The position numbers and the translations under genes were made by a program. Under the pieces are notes generated by a model. The model saw only the letters and a list, made by a program, of their open reading frames with translations. It was not told the origin of the DNA and made no database searches. Of a stretch of 64,000 nucleotides of DNA, positions 34,676-43,394 are shown piece after piece (the first letter of the stretch is position 1; each line of letters opens with the position of its first letter). Origin of the DNA: Ilumatobacteraceae bacterium (lineage in GTDB: Bacteria; Actinomycetota; Acidimicrobiia; Acidimicrobiales; Ilumatobacteraceae); contig JALHOG010000022.1 of assembly GCA_022843125.1 (NCBI GenBank), positions 1 to 64,000 of the forward strand, in the 5' to 3' direction.

Positions 34676-35938
34676 ATGACCACTGCGACGTCACCGACGA
34701 GCCCTGAGCTCGAGCAGGCGATCACCGACGCGCGCACGGTCGCCGAGGTCCGTCAGCAGGATGACGCCGAACTCGGTTGGTTCGACCGGTGGAGCGCCAT
34801 CGCCGTCGGCGGCGCCTTCGTGGTGACCGCCGCAGCGCTGTTCGCCGGACACGGAGCGCCCACCGCCCGCGAGTTGCTCACGTTCGCCTTGCTCGTCGCT
34901 GCGCACTCGCTGGCGTCGAGGGTCGTGTTCGAGTCGGCCGGCGGCGCAGCCGTGCCGACCCAGACGACGCTCATGGTCGGCATGCTGCTCCTCCCGGTGG
35001 AGTACGTGCCGCTGATGGTGCTACTCGGCCTCGTGCTGAGCATCAGCGAGCGGCCCTCGGTCCACGATCTGCTCGTTCGGGCGATGTCAGGGTGGCACTG
35101 CATCGGTCCGGTCGTCGTGCTCGCCGCCGCAGACCTCGACACCGTCTCGCTCGACCACTGGCCGGTCTACGTACTCGCCGTCGCAGCCCAGTTCCTGCTG
35201 GACGCCGTGATCGCGCTGCTGCGGTGCGCAGCGCTGGGGCTCTCGTGGACGGTGCTGCCGCGACCGCTGTCGTGGACATGGTCGGTGGATGCGATGCTGG
35301 CCCCGATCGGTGTCGCCGCCGTGCTCGCAGCCGACGCCAGCCTCTGGGCGCTCGTGTTCGCGGTGTGCCCGATCGGCATCTTGGCCCTACTCGGACGCGA
35401 CCGCACGGAGCACTTCGAGAAAGCGGTCGTCATCAGCGAGGCGTTCGAGGCCGCGGTCGAAGCTGCCCGGCAGGACCCGGTGTCGGGCATCGCCAACCGG
35501 CGGGCGTGGAACGAGGCGACGGCGCGCGCTGCGTTGCGCTTCGCGGCGAATCCGATGGGTCGGTCGGTGACGGTGGTGCTGGCCGACGTCGACGGCCTCA
35601 AGCGGGTGAACGACACCATCGGTCACGACGCAGGTGACGACCTGATCCGAGCCGCCGGCGAGGCCCTGCAGGCTGCAGCACCGCCCGGTGCGCTGGTGGC
35701 CCGCATCGGTGGTGACGAGTTCGGCATGCTCGTTGTCGACCATCCTGAGCTCGACTGCCTCGAGTTGGTCCAGCGCGTGCGGGTCGCGATCGCACACCAC
35801 CCCCTGGTACACGGTCTCCCGTTGTCGCTCTCGGTAGGCGGCGCCTCGTGCCCGCCGTACGCCGACGTCGAAGCGGCCCAGGCCGCCGCAGACGAGCGCT
35901 CGATGGCCGACAAAGCCGCCCGCCGCGCCGGCCGCTGA
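34676..35938 (+). CDS. Membrane-bound diguanylate cyclase (GGDEF)
   Basis: A 420-residue protein with about six or seven transmembrane helices (residues 40-240) and a C-terminal GGDEF domain that makes cyclic di-GMP. V-S-G-I-A-N-R-R-A-W-N-E opens the domain, A-D-V-D-G-L-K-R-V-N-D-T-I-G-H-D-A-G-D carries metal ligands, and I-G-G-D-E-F is intact, so it should be active. The RxxD inhibitory site normally just upstream of GGDEF is absent (P-P-G-A-L-V-A-R). The sensor part is not a recognised named domain. A second GGDEF gene lies at the window's right edge. Confidence 0.9.
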   Translation: MTTATSPTSPELEQAITDARTVAEVRQQDDAELGWFDRWSAIAVGGAFVVTAAALFAGHGAPTARELLTFALLVAAHSLASRVVFESAGGAAVPTQTTLMVGMLLLPVEYVPLMVLLGLVLSISERPSVHDLLVRAMSGWHCIGPVVVLAAADLDTVSLDHWPVYVLAVAAQFLLDAVIALLRCAALGLSWTVLPRPLSWTWSVDAMLAPIGVAAVLAADASLWALVFAVCPIGILALLGRDRTEHFEKAVVISEAFEAAVEAARQDPVSGIANRRAWNEATARAALRFAANPMGRSVTVVLADVDGLKRVNDTIGHDAGDDLIRAAGEALQAAAPPGALVARIGGDEFGMLVVDHPELDCLELVQRVRVAIAHHPLVHGLPLSLSVGGASCPPYADVEAAQAAADERSMADKAARRAGR

Positions 35939-36010
35939 CCAACGCATCCGTCCGTCCGTTCGGCGTGCACGCTTCGCGAACACCAGTTCGACCGCGGCTT
36001 GCGCGCGGGG

Positions 36011-36028
36011 GAACGAGTGTTCGATACT
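36011..36028 (+). promoter_or_regulatory. SOS (LexA) box and -10 of dnaE2
   Basis: GAACGAGTGTTC (36011-36022) is a perfect match to the actinobacterial LexA box GAAC-N4-GTTC. It directly abuts GATACT (36023-36028), a -10 box lying 6 bases before the GTG start at 36035. LexA bound here would block RNA polymerase, giving DNA-damage induction. Confidence 0.8.
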
Positions 36029-36034
36029 CGCGCG

Positions 36035-39000
36035 GTGGCGTTCAACAACCCGTCGTGGACCTGGGACGAGCTCGAGGCAACGCTCTCGGGTCGGCCCCGT
36101 CCGGCGTTGCGTCGTGACGGGCGCGCTCCGGGGTCACCGTCGTGGAACGCCGGTGGCGACAGCCCGGCGTGGGGTCGTACGCGCCGAGCGTTCGAACCGA
36201 GTCTCACCCGCGTGCCCGGCACGGTGCCCTACGCCGAGCTCCACTGCCACTCCAATTTCTCGTTCCTCGACGGCGCCTCGCACCCCGAAGAGCTCGTCAC
36301 CGAGGCCGCTCGGCTCGGGCTCGAAGCCCTTGCGCTCACCGATCACAACGGCTTCTACGGCATCGTCCGCTTCGCCGAGGCAGCGCGGGCCGTCGGCCTG
36401 CCCACGGTGTTCGGCACCGAGATCACGCTCACACCCGGCCTGGCCCCGCACCAGCGCGTCGCTCGGTCCGAGGTCGACACCCTGTTCCAGGTCGACACCG
36501 GCGAACTCCCCGACGCCCATGCTCCTGATCCTGCCGGCCATCACCTGGTGCTCCTGGCCGATGGACCCACCGGCTACGCGCGCCTCGCACGAGCGCTCAG
36601 CCTCGGGCACCTGGCGGGGGAGAAGGGCGCCCCGCAGTTCTCGTTCGCCGACATCGCCGACGCCACGAGCGGGACGGTGTGGGCGCTCACCGGATGCCGG
36701 AAAGGGGCGGTGCCGTCGGCCCTGTTCGACGACGGGCCGTCGGCGGCGCGGCGTGAGCTCGAACGGTTGGTGAGCGCGTTCGGGCGCGACCGGGTGCTCG
36801 TCGAGCTCTGGGATCACGGCGATCCGATCGACTCGGCCCGCAACGACGCGCTCGTCGAGATCGCCCACCGCGTCGGCGTCGAGTGCATCGCCACCAGCAA
36901 CGTCCACTACGCCGCTCCGGCCCAGCGCAAGCTGGCCACCGCGGTGGCAGCCGTACGCGCCAGGTGCAGCCTCGACGAGATCGACCCCTGGCTGCCCGCC
37001 GCCGCCGGCGCCCATCTGCGCTCGGGGGCCGAGCAGCTCCGTCGCTTCGCCCGCTACCCCGGTGTCGTCCAGCTCGCCGGCGAGATCGGCCGCGCCGCCG
37101 CGTTCGATCTCGCGCTCGTCGCTCCGAGCCTCCCGCCGTTCCCGTGCCCCGAGCTCGATGGACGCGTGCTGACGGAGATGCAGTACCTCCGCCATCTGAC
37201 CGAAGAGGGAGCCACCCGCCGCTACGGCCCACGTGAACGGAACGTGCGGGCGTGGGCCACCATCGACCGCGAGCTCCGCATCATCGAGCACCTCGGGTTC
37301 GCCGGGTACTTCCTCGTCGTCTGGGACCTCGTCGAGTTCTGCCGCCGGGCCGACATCTACTGCCAGGGGCGGGGGAGCGCGGCCAACTCGGCGGTCTGCT
37401 ACGCGCTCGGGATCACCAAAGCCGACGCGGTGTCGCTCGGACTGCTGTTCGAGCGCTTCCTGTCCACCGAACGTGACGGGCCGCCCGACATCGACATCGA
37501 CATCGAGAGCGACCGGCGGGAAGAAGTGATCCAGTACGTGTACGACAAGCACGGCCGGCACCACACCGCGCAGGTCGCGAACGTCATCACCTACCGCGCC
37601 CGTTCGGCCATCCGCGACATGGCCAAGGCGCTCGGCCACACCACCGGCCAGCAGGACGCGTACGCGAAGCAGATCGACGGGTGGGGTGGCGTCGAGGCCA
37701 CCGCCGCCCAACCCGACTGCACGATCCCCGAACCGGTGCTCGATCTCGCCCGCCAGATCGAGGACGCCCCGCGCCATCTCGGCATCCACTCGGGCGGCAT
37801 GGTGATCTGCGACCGGCCGGTGATCGAGGTGTGCCCGGTCGAGTGGGGCCGGATGGACCGCCGGTCGGTGCTCCAGTGGGACAAGGACGACTGTGCGGCG
37901 GCGGGCCTGGTGAAGTTCGACCTGCTCGGCCTCGGCATGCTCTCGGCGCTGCACTACGCCGTCGACCTCATCCGTGATGCGCGCGGCTACGAGATCGACC
38001 TCGCCACCATCCCGCAGGAGGACGAGGTCTACGAGATGCTCTGCCGCGCCGACACCGTCGGCGTGTTCCAGATCGAGTCGCGCGCCCAGATGGCCACCCT
38101 GCCGCGCCTCAAGCCGCGCCGTTTCTACGACCTCGTCGTCGAGGTGGCGCTGATCCGTCCGGGCCCCATCCAGGGCGGGTCGGTGCACCCGTACATCCGG
38201 CGTCGCAACGGTCAGGAGCCGGTCACCTATCTCCATCCGCTGCTCGAGAAGAGCCTCGGCAAGACGCTGGGCGTGCCGCTGTTCCAGGAGCAGCTGATGC
38301 AGATGGCGATCGACGTCGCCGGGTTCACCCCGTCCCAGTCCGACGAGCTGCGCCAGGCGATGGGGTCGAAGCGCTCGGCGAGCCGGATGGACCGCCTGAG
38401 GGAGCGGTTGTACGCGGGCATGGCCGAGCGGGGTATCACCGGTGACATCGCCGACGAGATCTTCCACAAGATGAAGGCGTTCGCGAACTACGGCTTCCCC
38501 GAGTCGCACTCGGTGAGCTTCGCCTATCTCGTCTACGCCTCGTCGTGGATCAAGCACCACGAGCCGGCGGCGTTCTGCGCAGCGCTGATCAATGCGCAGC
38601 CGATGGGGTTCTGGTCGCCACACACCCTGGTGCAGGACGCCCGCCGCCACGGCGTCGCCGTGCGCACCCCCGACCTCGCCGCGTCGCTGGCGGCCGCGTC
38701 TCTGGAGGACGGCGGTGATGCGGTGCGGCTCGGGCTGTCGTCGGTGCGCGGCCTCGGCACCGACCTCGCCGAACGGATCGAGGCCGAGCGCCGTGAACGC
38801 GGCCCGTACGCGTCGCCGGAGGATCTCGTGCGGCGCGTCCCCGAGCTCACACTGGCCCAACTCGAGGCGATGGCCACCGCCGGCGTGTTCGGCGAGTGCT
38901 TCGGGCTCGAGCGGCGCGAGGCACTGTGGGCGGTCGGGGCCGTCGCCCAGTCGCGCCCCGGCCGGCTCCCCGGGATCGTCACCGGCGACCGCCCACCCAC

Positions 39001-39424
39001 CCTCCCCGGCATGACCCCGGTCGAGGAGTCGGTCGCCGACCTGTGGGCCACGGGGGTGTCGCCGGCGGGTCACCCCACCCGCTTCCTGCGTGACCGGCTC
39101 GGCGAGCTCGGGGTCGTCACCTCCACCGGGCTGTGGGACGTCGAACCGAAGAGTCGGGTCACGATCGCGGGGGTGGTCACCCATCGCCAGCGCCCGATGA
39201 CCGCGCAGGGCGTGACGTTCCTGAACATCGAAGATGAGACCGGTCTGATCAACGTGGTCGTGTCGAAGGGGTGCTGGGCCCGCTACCGCACGGTGGCGCG
39301 CAGTGCGTCGGCGATGCTGATCCGTGGCCGCCTCGAACGTAGCGAGGGGGTGATCAACATCGTCGCCGATCACCTCGCCCCGCTGCCGCTTCCAGCGACC
39401 ACCCCGAGTCGCGACTTCCGATAG
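36035..39424 (+). CDS. dnaE2: Error-prone DNA polymerase DnaE2 (ImuC)
   Basis: A 1129-residue C-family polymerase alpha subunit used in damage-induced mutagenesis. It has an N-terminal PHP domain (A-E-L-H-C-H-S-N-F-S-F-L-D-G-A-S) and the catalytic P-P-D-I-D-I-D-I-E near residue 485. R-P-G-P-I-Q-G-G-S-V-H-P-Y, characteristic of DnaE2 as opposed to DnaE1, lies near 710, and a C-terminal OB-fold follows (V-T-I-A-G-V-V-T-H-R-Q-R-P). GTG 36035 is chosen because it lies right after the SOS box and -10; the ATG at 35999 would place the operator inside the gene. The usual partners imuA' and imuB are not in this window. Confidence 0.95.
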   Translation: MAFNNPSWTWDELEATLSGRPRPALRRDGRAPGSPSWNAGGDSPAWGRTRRAFEPSLTRVPGTVPYAELHCHSNFSFLDGASHPEELVTEAARLGLEALALTDHNGFYGIVRFAEAARAVGLPTVFGTEITLTPGLAPHQRVARSEVDTLFQVDTGELPDAHAPDPAGHHLVLLADGPTGYARLARALSLGHLAGEKGAPQFSFADIADATSGTVWALTGCRKGAVPSALFDDGPSAARRELERLVSAFGRDRVLVELWDHGDPIDSARNDALVEIAHRVGVECIATSNVHYAAPAQRKLATAVAAVRARCSLDEIDPWLPAAAGAHLRSGAEQLRRFARYPGVVQLAGEIGRAAAFDLALVAPSLPPFPCPELDGRVLTEMQYLRHLTEEGATRRYGPRERNVRAWATIDRELRIIEHLGFAGYFLVVWDLVEFCRRADIYCQGRGSAANSAVCYALGITKADAVSLGLLFERFLSTERDGPPDIDIDIESDRREEVIQYVYDKHGRHHTAQVANVITYRARSAIRDMAKALGHTTGQQDAYAKQIDGWGGVEATAAQPDCTIPEPVLDLARQIEDAPRHLGIHSGGMVICDRPVIEVCPVEWGRMDRRSVLQWDKDDCAAAGLVKFDLLGLGMLSALHYAVDLIRDARGYEIDLATIPQEDEVYEMLCRADTVGVFQIESRAQMATLPRLKPRRFYDLVVEVALIRPGPIQGGSVHPYIRRRNGQEPVTYLHPLLEKSLGKTLGVPLFQEQLMQMAIDVAGFTPSQSDELRQAMGSKRSASRMDRLRERLYAGMAERGITGDIADEIFHKMKAFANYGFPESHSVSFAYLVYASSWIKHHEPAAFCAALINAQPMGFWSPHTLVQDARRHGVAVRTPDLAASLAAASLEDGGDAVRLGLSSVRGLGTDLAERIEAERRERGPYASPEDLVRRVPELTLAQLEAMATAGVFGECFGLERREALWAVGAVAQSRPGRLPGIVTGDRPPTLPGMTPVEESVADLWATGVSPAGHPTRFLRDRLGELGVVTSTGLWDVEPKSRVTIAGVVTHRQRPMTAQGVTFLNIEDETGLINVVVSKGCWARYRTVARSASAMLIRGRLERSEGVINIVADHLAPLPLPATTPSRDFR

Positions 39425-39526
39425 TGGGTGAAAGGCCGCGTTGAGAGGCGAAACTCGCCACGAAGCGGCACTGCGTGGGCACGTTCTGTGCCATCGTGCC
39501 GTTCAAACTCAAGACTCGACGAAGGC

Positions 39527-39557
39527 TTGATCACAGGGTTCTCAGAAGCCCTATTCT
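39527..39557 (+). promoter_or_regulatory. Promoter of the DivIVA-like/OmpA-like operon
   Basis: TTGATC (39527-39532), 19 bases, TATTCT (39552-39557), then 8 bases to the ATG at 39566. The leader is essentially absent and pyrimidine-rich, without a ribosome-binding site. Confidence 0.5.
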
Positions 39558-39565
39558 CTTCCCCC

Positions 39566-40342
39566 ATGCAGGTGATCAACGGGTTGGATGGACTGGGCGA
39601 GCAACTCGAATTGGTGAGGCGCGGGTACGACCCGGAACAGGTCCACCGGGTCATGACGACGCTCTCGACCGAGCTCAAGACGGTGGCTGCCGACAACGAA
39701 CGCCTCCGTGAACAGCTCGAGGTCCTGAACGCGGCGCCGCCATCTCCCACCATCGACGTCTTCGCCGAGTGGAGCCGCGAGACGAACGAGTTGATGGAGG
39801 CCGCACGGCACAACGTCGAGCGCGTGATGGCGAAGGCGAACGCCGACGCAGCTGCGCTCACCAACACCGCCAACGCCGATGCAGCATCGATCCGCGCCGC
39901 CGCCAAGTCCGACGCCGATCGCGTCCTGGAGGCCGCCCGGACCGAAGCCGCCGAGATCAACGCCGAGGTCGTGGCGGTCCGGTCCAACGCACACGCCGAG
40001 GCGAAGCAGATCGTGCAGACCGCCCACGCGGAAGCGGCCGAGATCAACACCGAGGCGGCTCGCAACGCAACGAAGTCGTTCGAGCGCAGCCAGCAGCAGG
40101 GCGCCGAGATCATCGCTGCCGCGGAGAACCGGTCCGCGGAGATCGATCGTGAGGCCGAGGCGACGCGAGCGACGATCGCTGCCAGCGTGGGCCAGGCCCG
40201 CAGCGAAGTGGAGACGATGCACCGTCAGGTGATCGACCTCGAGGGGCAGCGCCAGGCGATCCGCGCCCGGTTGGTCGACATGCAGTCCGAGCTCCGCAGC
40301 CTGCTGAACACCGTCACCGAGGTGGCGGCAGCCGCCGAATGA
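39566..40342 (+). CDS. DivIVA-like coiled-coil protein
   Basis: A 258-residue protein. The N-terminus (L-V-R-R-G-Y-D-P-E-Q-V-H-R-V-M) matches the DivIVA membrane-binding motif GYDxxQV, and the rest (about 80-255) is a long Ala/Glu/Arg-rich coiled coil with repeating N-A-D-A-A and A-E-A-A-E-I-N units. Such proteins mark cell poles or division sites in actinobacteria. It is distinct from a full Wag31 in lacking the conserved C-terminal part. The ATG at 39566 follows the promoter directly; the frame open upstream is non-homologous. Its stop overlaps the ATG of the OmpA-like gene, so the two are probably made together. Confidence 0.8.
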   Translation: MQVINGLDGLGEQLELVRRGYDPEQVHRVMTTLSTELKTVAADNERLREQLEVLNAAPPSPTIDVFAEWSRETNELMEAARHNVERVMAKANADAAALTNTANADAASIRAAAKSDADRVLEAARTEAAEINAEVVAVRSNAHAEAKQIVQTAHAEAAEINTEAARNATKSFERSQQQGAEIIAAAENRSAEIDREAEATRATIAASVGQARSEVETMHRQVIDLEGQRQAIRARLVDMQSELRSLLNTVTEVAAAAE

Positions 40343-41388
40343 GCATCGACCCCGGCTCGAGCGCACGCACCGAGGCGCTGATCAGTCTCGCGGACAAGCT
40401 CGCGAGCCAGCCGCTGCCACCCCCACCGCCGGCTCGCCGCTGGCCGACTGCAGTCGGCGGGGCGATCCTCGTCGTGGGCGTCGTCGTGGGGGTCGCTGCG
40501 ATCGCCGATCGAGCGGGGGACGACGATGTCGCCGGGGATGCAGCCGGCACGGTCGAGCCGGAGTCGGGATCGACCGCCGTCGAGGGCGGTGTGACCGACC
40601 CGTCGGAAGCGAGCGAACCGCCGGGCACCGTGGTGGCCCAGGCAGCGGTACCAGTCCCGAGCGTTGCGCCGCCGGTGGTCAGTACGACGACGACCACCGC
40701 ACCGACCACGACGACCACCGCACCGACCACGACGTCCGCACCGACGACGACGACCGCACCGACCACGACCGCTACCGCACCGACGACCAGCACGACGACC
40801 AGCACGACGACCAGCACGACAACCACAACGGTTGCGTCGTCGTGGGACCCGGGCTCGACGAGCGCTGAGCTGCCGGTGCGATGGGCTGACTTCACCGGCG
40901 GGAAGGTGTACCTGCGGGGTGCCGTGCCCGATCAGGCAACGGCCGACGAACTCCGATCGAAGGCGGCGCTCGTCGTCGGTGATGCGAACGTGGTCGTGGA
41001 GTACGAGATCGACCCGAACGCGGCTCGCCCGCTGTCGGCCCCCGTGTACGTCCGCGACTCGGTGCTGTTCGACCAAGGGTCGAGCCTGGTGCACAAGTCG
41101 TCGCGTGGCGTGATCGACCTCGGGATCACGCTGATGAACCAGAACCCTCAGGTCACGATCGACATCCAGGGCCACACCGACGCTGACGGCACGTACCACG
41201 AGAACATGGTGCTCTCCAAGGCGCGGGTCGACGCGATCTTCGACTATCTCATGGAGGCAGGTGTCGACCCGAACCGGTTGACCCGCGAGGCGTTCGGCGA
41301 ATCACGTCCGATCGCGGACAACACGACCGAGGAAGGCCGGGCGCGCAACCGGCGCGTCGAGTTCACGATCAACAACCTGCTCGGCTGA
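40339..41388 (+). CDS. OmpA/MotB-like peptidoglycan-binding membrane protein
   Basis: A 349-residue protein: short cytoplasmic N-terminus with a Pro run, one transmembrane helix at about 37-56 (A-V-G-G-A-I-L-V-V-G-V-V-V-G-V-A-A-I-A), an acidic stretch, a Thr/Pro/Ala-rich linker (about 117-168), a BON-like beta-alpha segment, and a C-terminal OmpA domain (I-Q-G-H-T-D-A-D-G-T-Y ... L-S-K-A-R-V-D-A-I ... R-N-R-R-V-E-F). The OmpA domain holds peptidoglycan (diaminopimelate). It overlaps the DivIVA-like gene by 4 bases (ATGA), which suggests a link between a polar scaffold and the cell wall. No motor partner such as MotA is present. Confidence 0.87.
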   Translation: MSIDPGSSARTEALISLADKLASQPLPPPPPARRWPTAVGGAILVVGVVVGVAAIADRAGDDDVAGDAAGTVEPESGSTAVEGGVTDPSEASEPPGTVVAQAAVPVPSVAPPVVSTTTTTAPTTTTTAPTTTSAPTTTTAPTTTATAPTTSTTTSTTTSTTTTTVASSWDPGSTSAELPVRWADFTGGKVYLRGAVPDQATADELRSKAALVVGDANVVVEYEIDPNAARPLSAPVYVRDSVLFDQGSSLVHKSSRGVIDLGITLMNQNPQVTIDIQGHTDADGTYHENMVLSKARVDAIFDYLMEAGVDPNRLTREAFGESRPIADNTTEEGRARNRRVEFTINNLLG

Positions 41389-41411
41389 CGCTCGCCGGCC
41401 GGTCCCCGCCG

Positions 41412-41813
41412 TCAGGTCGGGGCGGCGAACGCCCGGGCGAGGCCGAGTGAGACCTCGCGGCCGATGCGCTCGATGCGGGCGCTGTCAGCCGACCGGTCGG
41501 CCAGCACCGTGAGCACCGCAGATGCCCCGATCGCGAACACGATGACCTGGGCGTCGGCGGAGCGAACCGCCGAGATCTCGATCGGGGCGGCACCGGCCGC
41601 TGCGACGAGTCGGCTGGAGAGCGCGAGCGTGGCGGCCGACATCGCGGAGAGTGCCGCCGAGTCGAACGGGAGCCCCTCGGGCAACCGGGCGGCGATGACG
41701 AAACCGTCCGCGGTCGCGATCAACGCACCGGTCACCCCGGGAACGCCATCGACGACGTGATCGACCACCCCGGCCACGGTGTGCCGGATCGAAAGGTCGG
41801 TACCAGTCGTCAC
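41412..41813 (-). CDS. Roadblock/LC7-domain protein
   Basis: A 133-residue protein of the Roadblock/LC7 fold: V-D-H-V-V-D-G-V-P-G-V-T-G-A-L-I-A-T-A-D-G-F-V-I-A-A-R-L-P near 16-44, then helical and beta segments (A-L-S-A-M-S-A-A-T-L-A-L-S-S-R-L). Such proteins act as regulators of small GTPases (MglB-like) in bacteria. The GTG at 41813 is the best start in frame; the open frame extends upstream without homology. No MglA-like GTPase or DUF742 gene lies beside it, so it is an orphan. It converges with the OmpA-like gene. Confidence 0.8.
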   Translation of the reverse strand: MTTGTDLSIRHTVAGVVDHVVDGVPGVTGALIATADGFVIAARLPEGLPFDSAALSAMSAATLALSSRLVAAAGAAPIEISAVRSADAQVIVFAIGASAVLTVLADRSADSARIERIGREVSLGLARAFAAPT

Positions 41814-41872
41814 GATGCAGTCATCGGCTGGCGCGCCGTCGACCTTGAGGAAGCCTTGAGCGGTTCGGTGCG

Positions 41873-42403
41873 TCAGATCCCGGTGTCGAGCGGCGCCGCC
41901 GGTGGGCCGTCGACGACGAGTTCGTGCAGCAGCGCGGCGAGCCGAGTCGGGGCGAAACGCACCGGAGACGTGGTGGATCCGCCGGCCGCGGCGATCTCGC
42001 TGATCGACCACCATCGCATCTCGTGCACCAACTCGTCGCGAAGGGCGGGCCACCCGATCTCGGGCACCGGATCGAACCGCGCGACACGCACGAGATGGAC
42101 GTGATCGCGCTGGCCGTCGTGGCCCGTCCGCATCGGGATCACGTGCTCGCGGGTCCAGATCCGAGGTCCGATGTCCACCTGCTGCAGGCCGAGCTCCTCC
42201 CGGAGCTCGCGGCGCAGGCACGCCTCGTCGTCCTCCCCCGGATCGAGGCCGCCGCCCGGGAGCGCCCACACGGTCGCAGTCGGGAACTCGAACCGGACGA
42301 GCAGCACGTGGTCGTCCTCGTCGAGCAGCACGGCGCGCGCTGCGAAACGCAGGTTCAGCGGCGTCGCCGCCTGCTCCGGACGATCACTCGGACGGGGAAT
42401 CAC
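41873..42403 (-). CDS. NUDIX hydrolase
   Basis: A 176-residue pyrophosphohydrolase. The Nudix box G-G-G-L-D-P-G-E-D-D-E-A-C-L-R-R-E-L-R-E matches GX5EX7REUXEEXGU completely when continued through E-L-G-L. The N-terminal strand L-R-F-A-A-R-A-V-L-L-D-E-D-D-H-V-L-L-V-R-F is typical. The GTG at 42403 gives a 20-base overlap with the end of the DUF3039 gene upstream, indicating coupling. The substrate (nucleotide or dinucleotide diphosphate) is unknown. Confidence 0.92.
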   Translation of the reverse strand: MIPRPSDRPEQAATPLNLRFAARAVLLDEDDHVLLVRFEFPTATVWALPGGGLDPGEDDEACLRRELREELGLQQVDIGPRIWTREHVIPMRTGHDGQRDHVHLVRVARFDPVPEIGWPALRDELVHEMRWWSISEIAAAGGSTTSPVRFAPTRLAALLHELVVDGPPAAPLDTGI

Positions 42404-42671
42404 GAAGGCCGTCGTTGAAGATCTTGAACATGTCGTAGACCTCCTTGCAGGCCTGACACATCGGGAGCTGGCGCGGGTCGCGCGAGGGCACCCAGATGAA
42501 GCCGCACAGCGCCTCGATCGGTGTCCCGGTGATGCGCGCTTCCAGCACCTTGGCCGCCGCCGACTCTCCCGGTCCGACCTTGACGATGTGGGCGACGACC
42601 GGCTCGTCGGTCTCGGTGACCTCATCGACGTCGGGGATGGTCTCCGCCGGGAGGGTTTCCAGTTCCGCCAT
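42384..42671 (-). CDS. DUF3039 family protein
   Basis: A 95-residue acidic actinobacterial protein. Residues about 55-80 carry the family signature A-L-C-G-F-I-W-V-P-S-R-D-P-R-Q-L-P-M-C-Q-A-C, whose three cysteines probably bind zinc. Function unknown. CACACT followed by 6 bases before the ATG suggests a leaderless start. The 3' end overlaps the NUDIX gene, and the start is 27 bases from the divergent Fe-S protein gene. Confidence 0.88.
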   Translation of the reverse strand: MAELETLPAETIPDVDEVTETDEPVVAHIVKVGPGESAAAKVLEARITGTPIEALCGFIWVPSRDPRQLPMCQACKEVYDMFKIFNDGLRDSPSE

Positions 42672-42698
42672 CCCCCCAGTGTGCCAGGATGACGGCTC

Positions 42699-43394
42699 GT
42701 GCTCTACGACGAGGTCGCCACTGCCGTCGCCACCACCGGGTTCGTCGCGCGCGGCGGATTCGTGCCCGGGCCGACCGACACGGTCCCATCGAGCCTCGGC
42801 GGCGAACCCACCAGGACGGTGATCGTGATCGGCAACGTCGGGGGGTCGATCTGGCCGCACTTCCGTGCCGCCGAGCCCGCCGAGCCCGCCGAGCCCGATC
42901 CCCTCGACCGGTGGACGCGCTCGGTGCTCGAACCGCTCGCCGCCCGGTTCGGGGCGTGCTTCATCCATCCGAGCGATGAGCCCTTCCAGCCGTTCCAGCG
43001 TTGGGCGGCGCGCGCCGACGACGTGTGGCAGTCGCCGATCGGGTTGCTCGTCCACTCCGAGCACGGGCTCTGGCACGCGTACCGGGGCGCGTTCCTCTTC
43101 CCCGTCGAGCTGGCGGGCCTCCCGCCCGTGGGCGCTCGGCGCTCGCCGTGTCTCGACTGCGCCGACCAGCCGTGCCTGCACACCTGCCCGGTCGACGCGT
43201 TCGGACTCGATGCGGCCGGCGCCACCACGTACGACGTCGACGCGTGCGCCGGTCACGTGCGCTCAGGCGACGGGCCGCATTGCCTCTCGGCCGGGTGCGC
43301 GGCGCGGCTCGCGTGTCCCGTCAACGCCGATGGTCGCTACGGGCCCGACCAGATGCGTTTCCACATGGCCGCGTTCGCGGGAGTCGACTCGTGA
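42699..43394 (+). CDS. 4Fe-4S ferredoxin-domain protein (QueG-like C-terminal region)
   Basis: A 231-residue protein starting at GTG 42699. Residues 150-205 hold a ferredoxin-type cluster motif, C-L-D-C-A-D-Q-P-C-L-H-T-C-P, then a further Cys group (D-A-C-A-G, H-C-L-S-A-G-C, L-A-C-P), reminiscent of epoxyqueuosine reductase (QueG), but the cobalamin-binding half is absent. A W-H-A-Y-R-G-A segment precedes the clusters. It is a probable soluble redox protein of unknown substrate. Its stop overlaps the GTG of the PrsW-like gene. Confidence 0.78.
   Translation: MLYDEVATAVATTGFVARGGFVPGPTDTVPSSLGGEPTRTVIVIGNVGGSIWPHFRAAEPAEPAEPDPLDRWTRSVLEPLAARFGACFIHPSDEPFQPFQRWAARADDVWQSPIGLLVHSEHGLWHAYRGAFLFPVELAGLPPVGARRSPCLDCADQPCLHTCPVDAFGLDAAGATTYDVDACAGHVRSGDGPHCLSAGCAARLACPVNADGRYGPDQMRFHMAAFAGVDS

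Noticed and set aside
36134..39373. A 1079-codon minus-strand open frame opposite dnaE2
   Set aside because: No recognisable motifs, while the plus strand encodes a complete polymerase with conserved catalytic residues.
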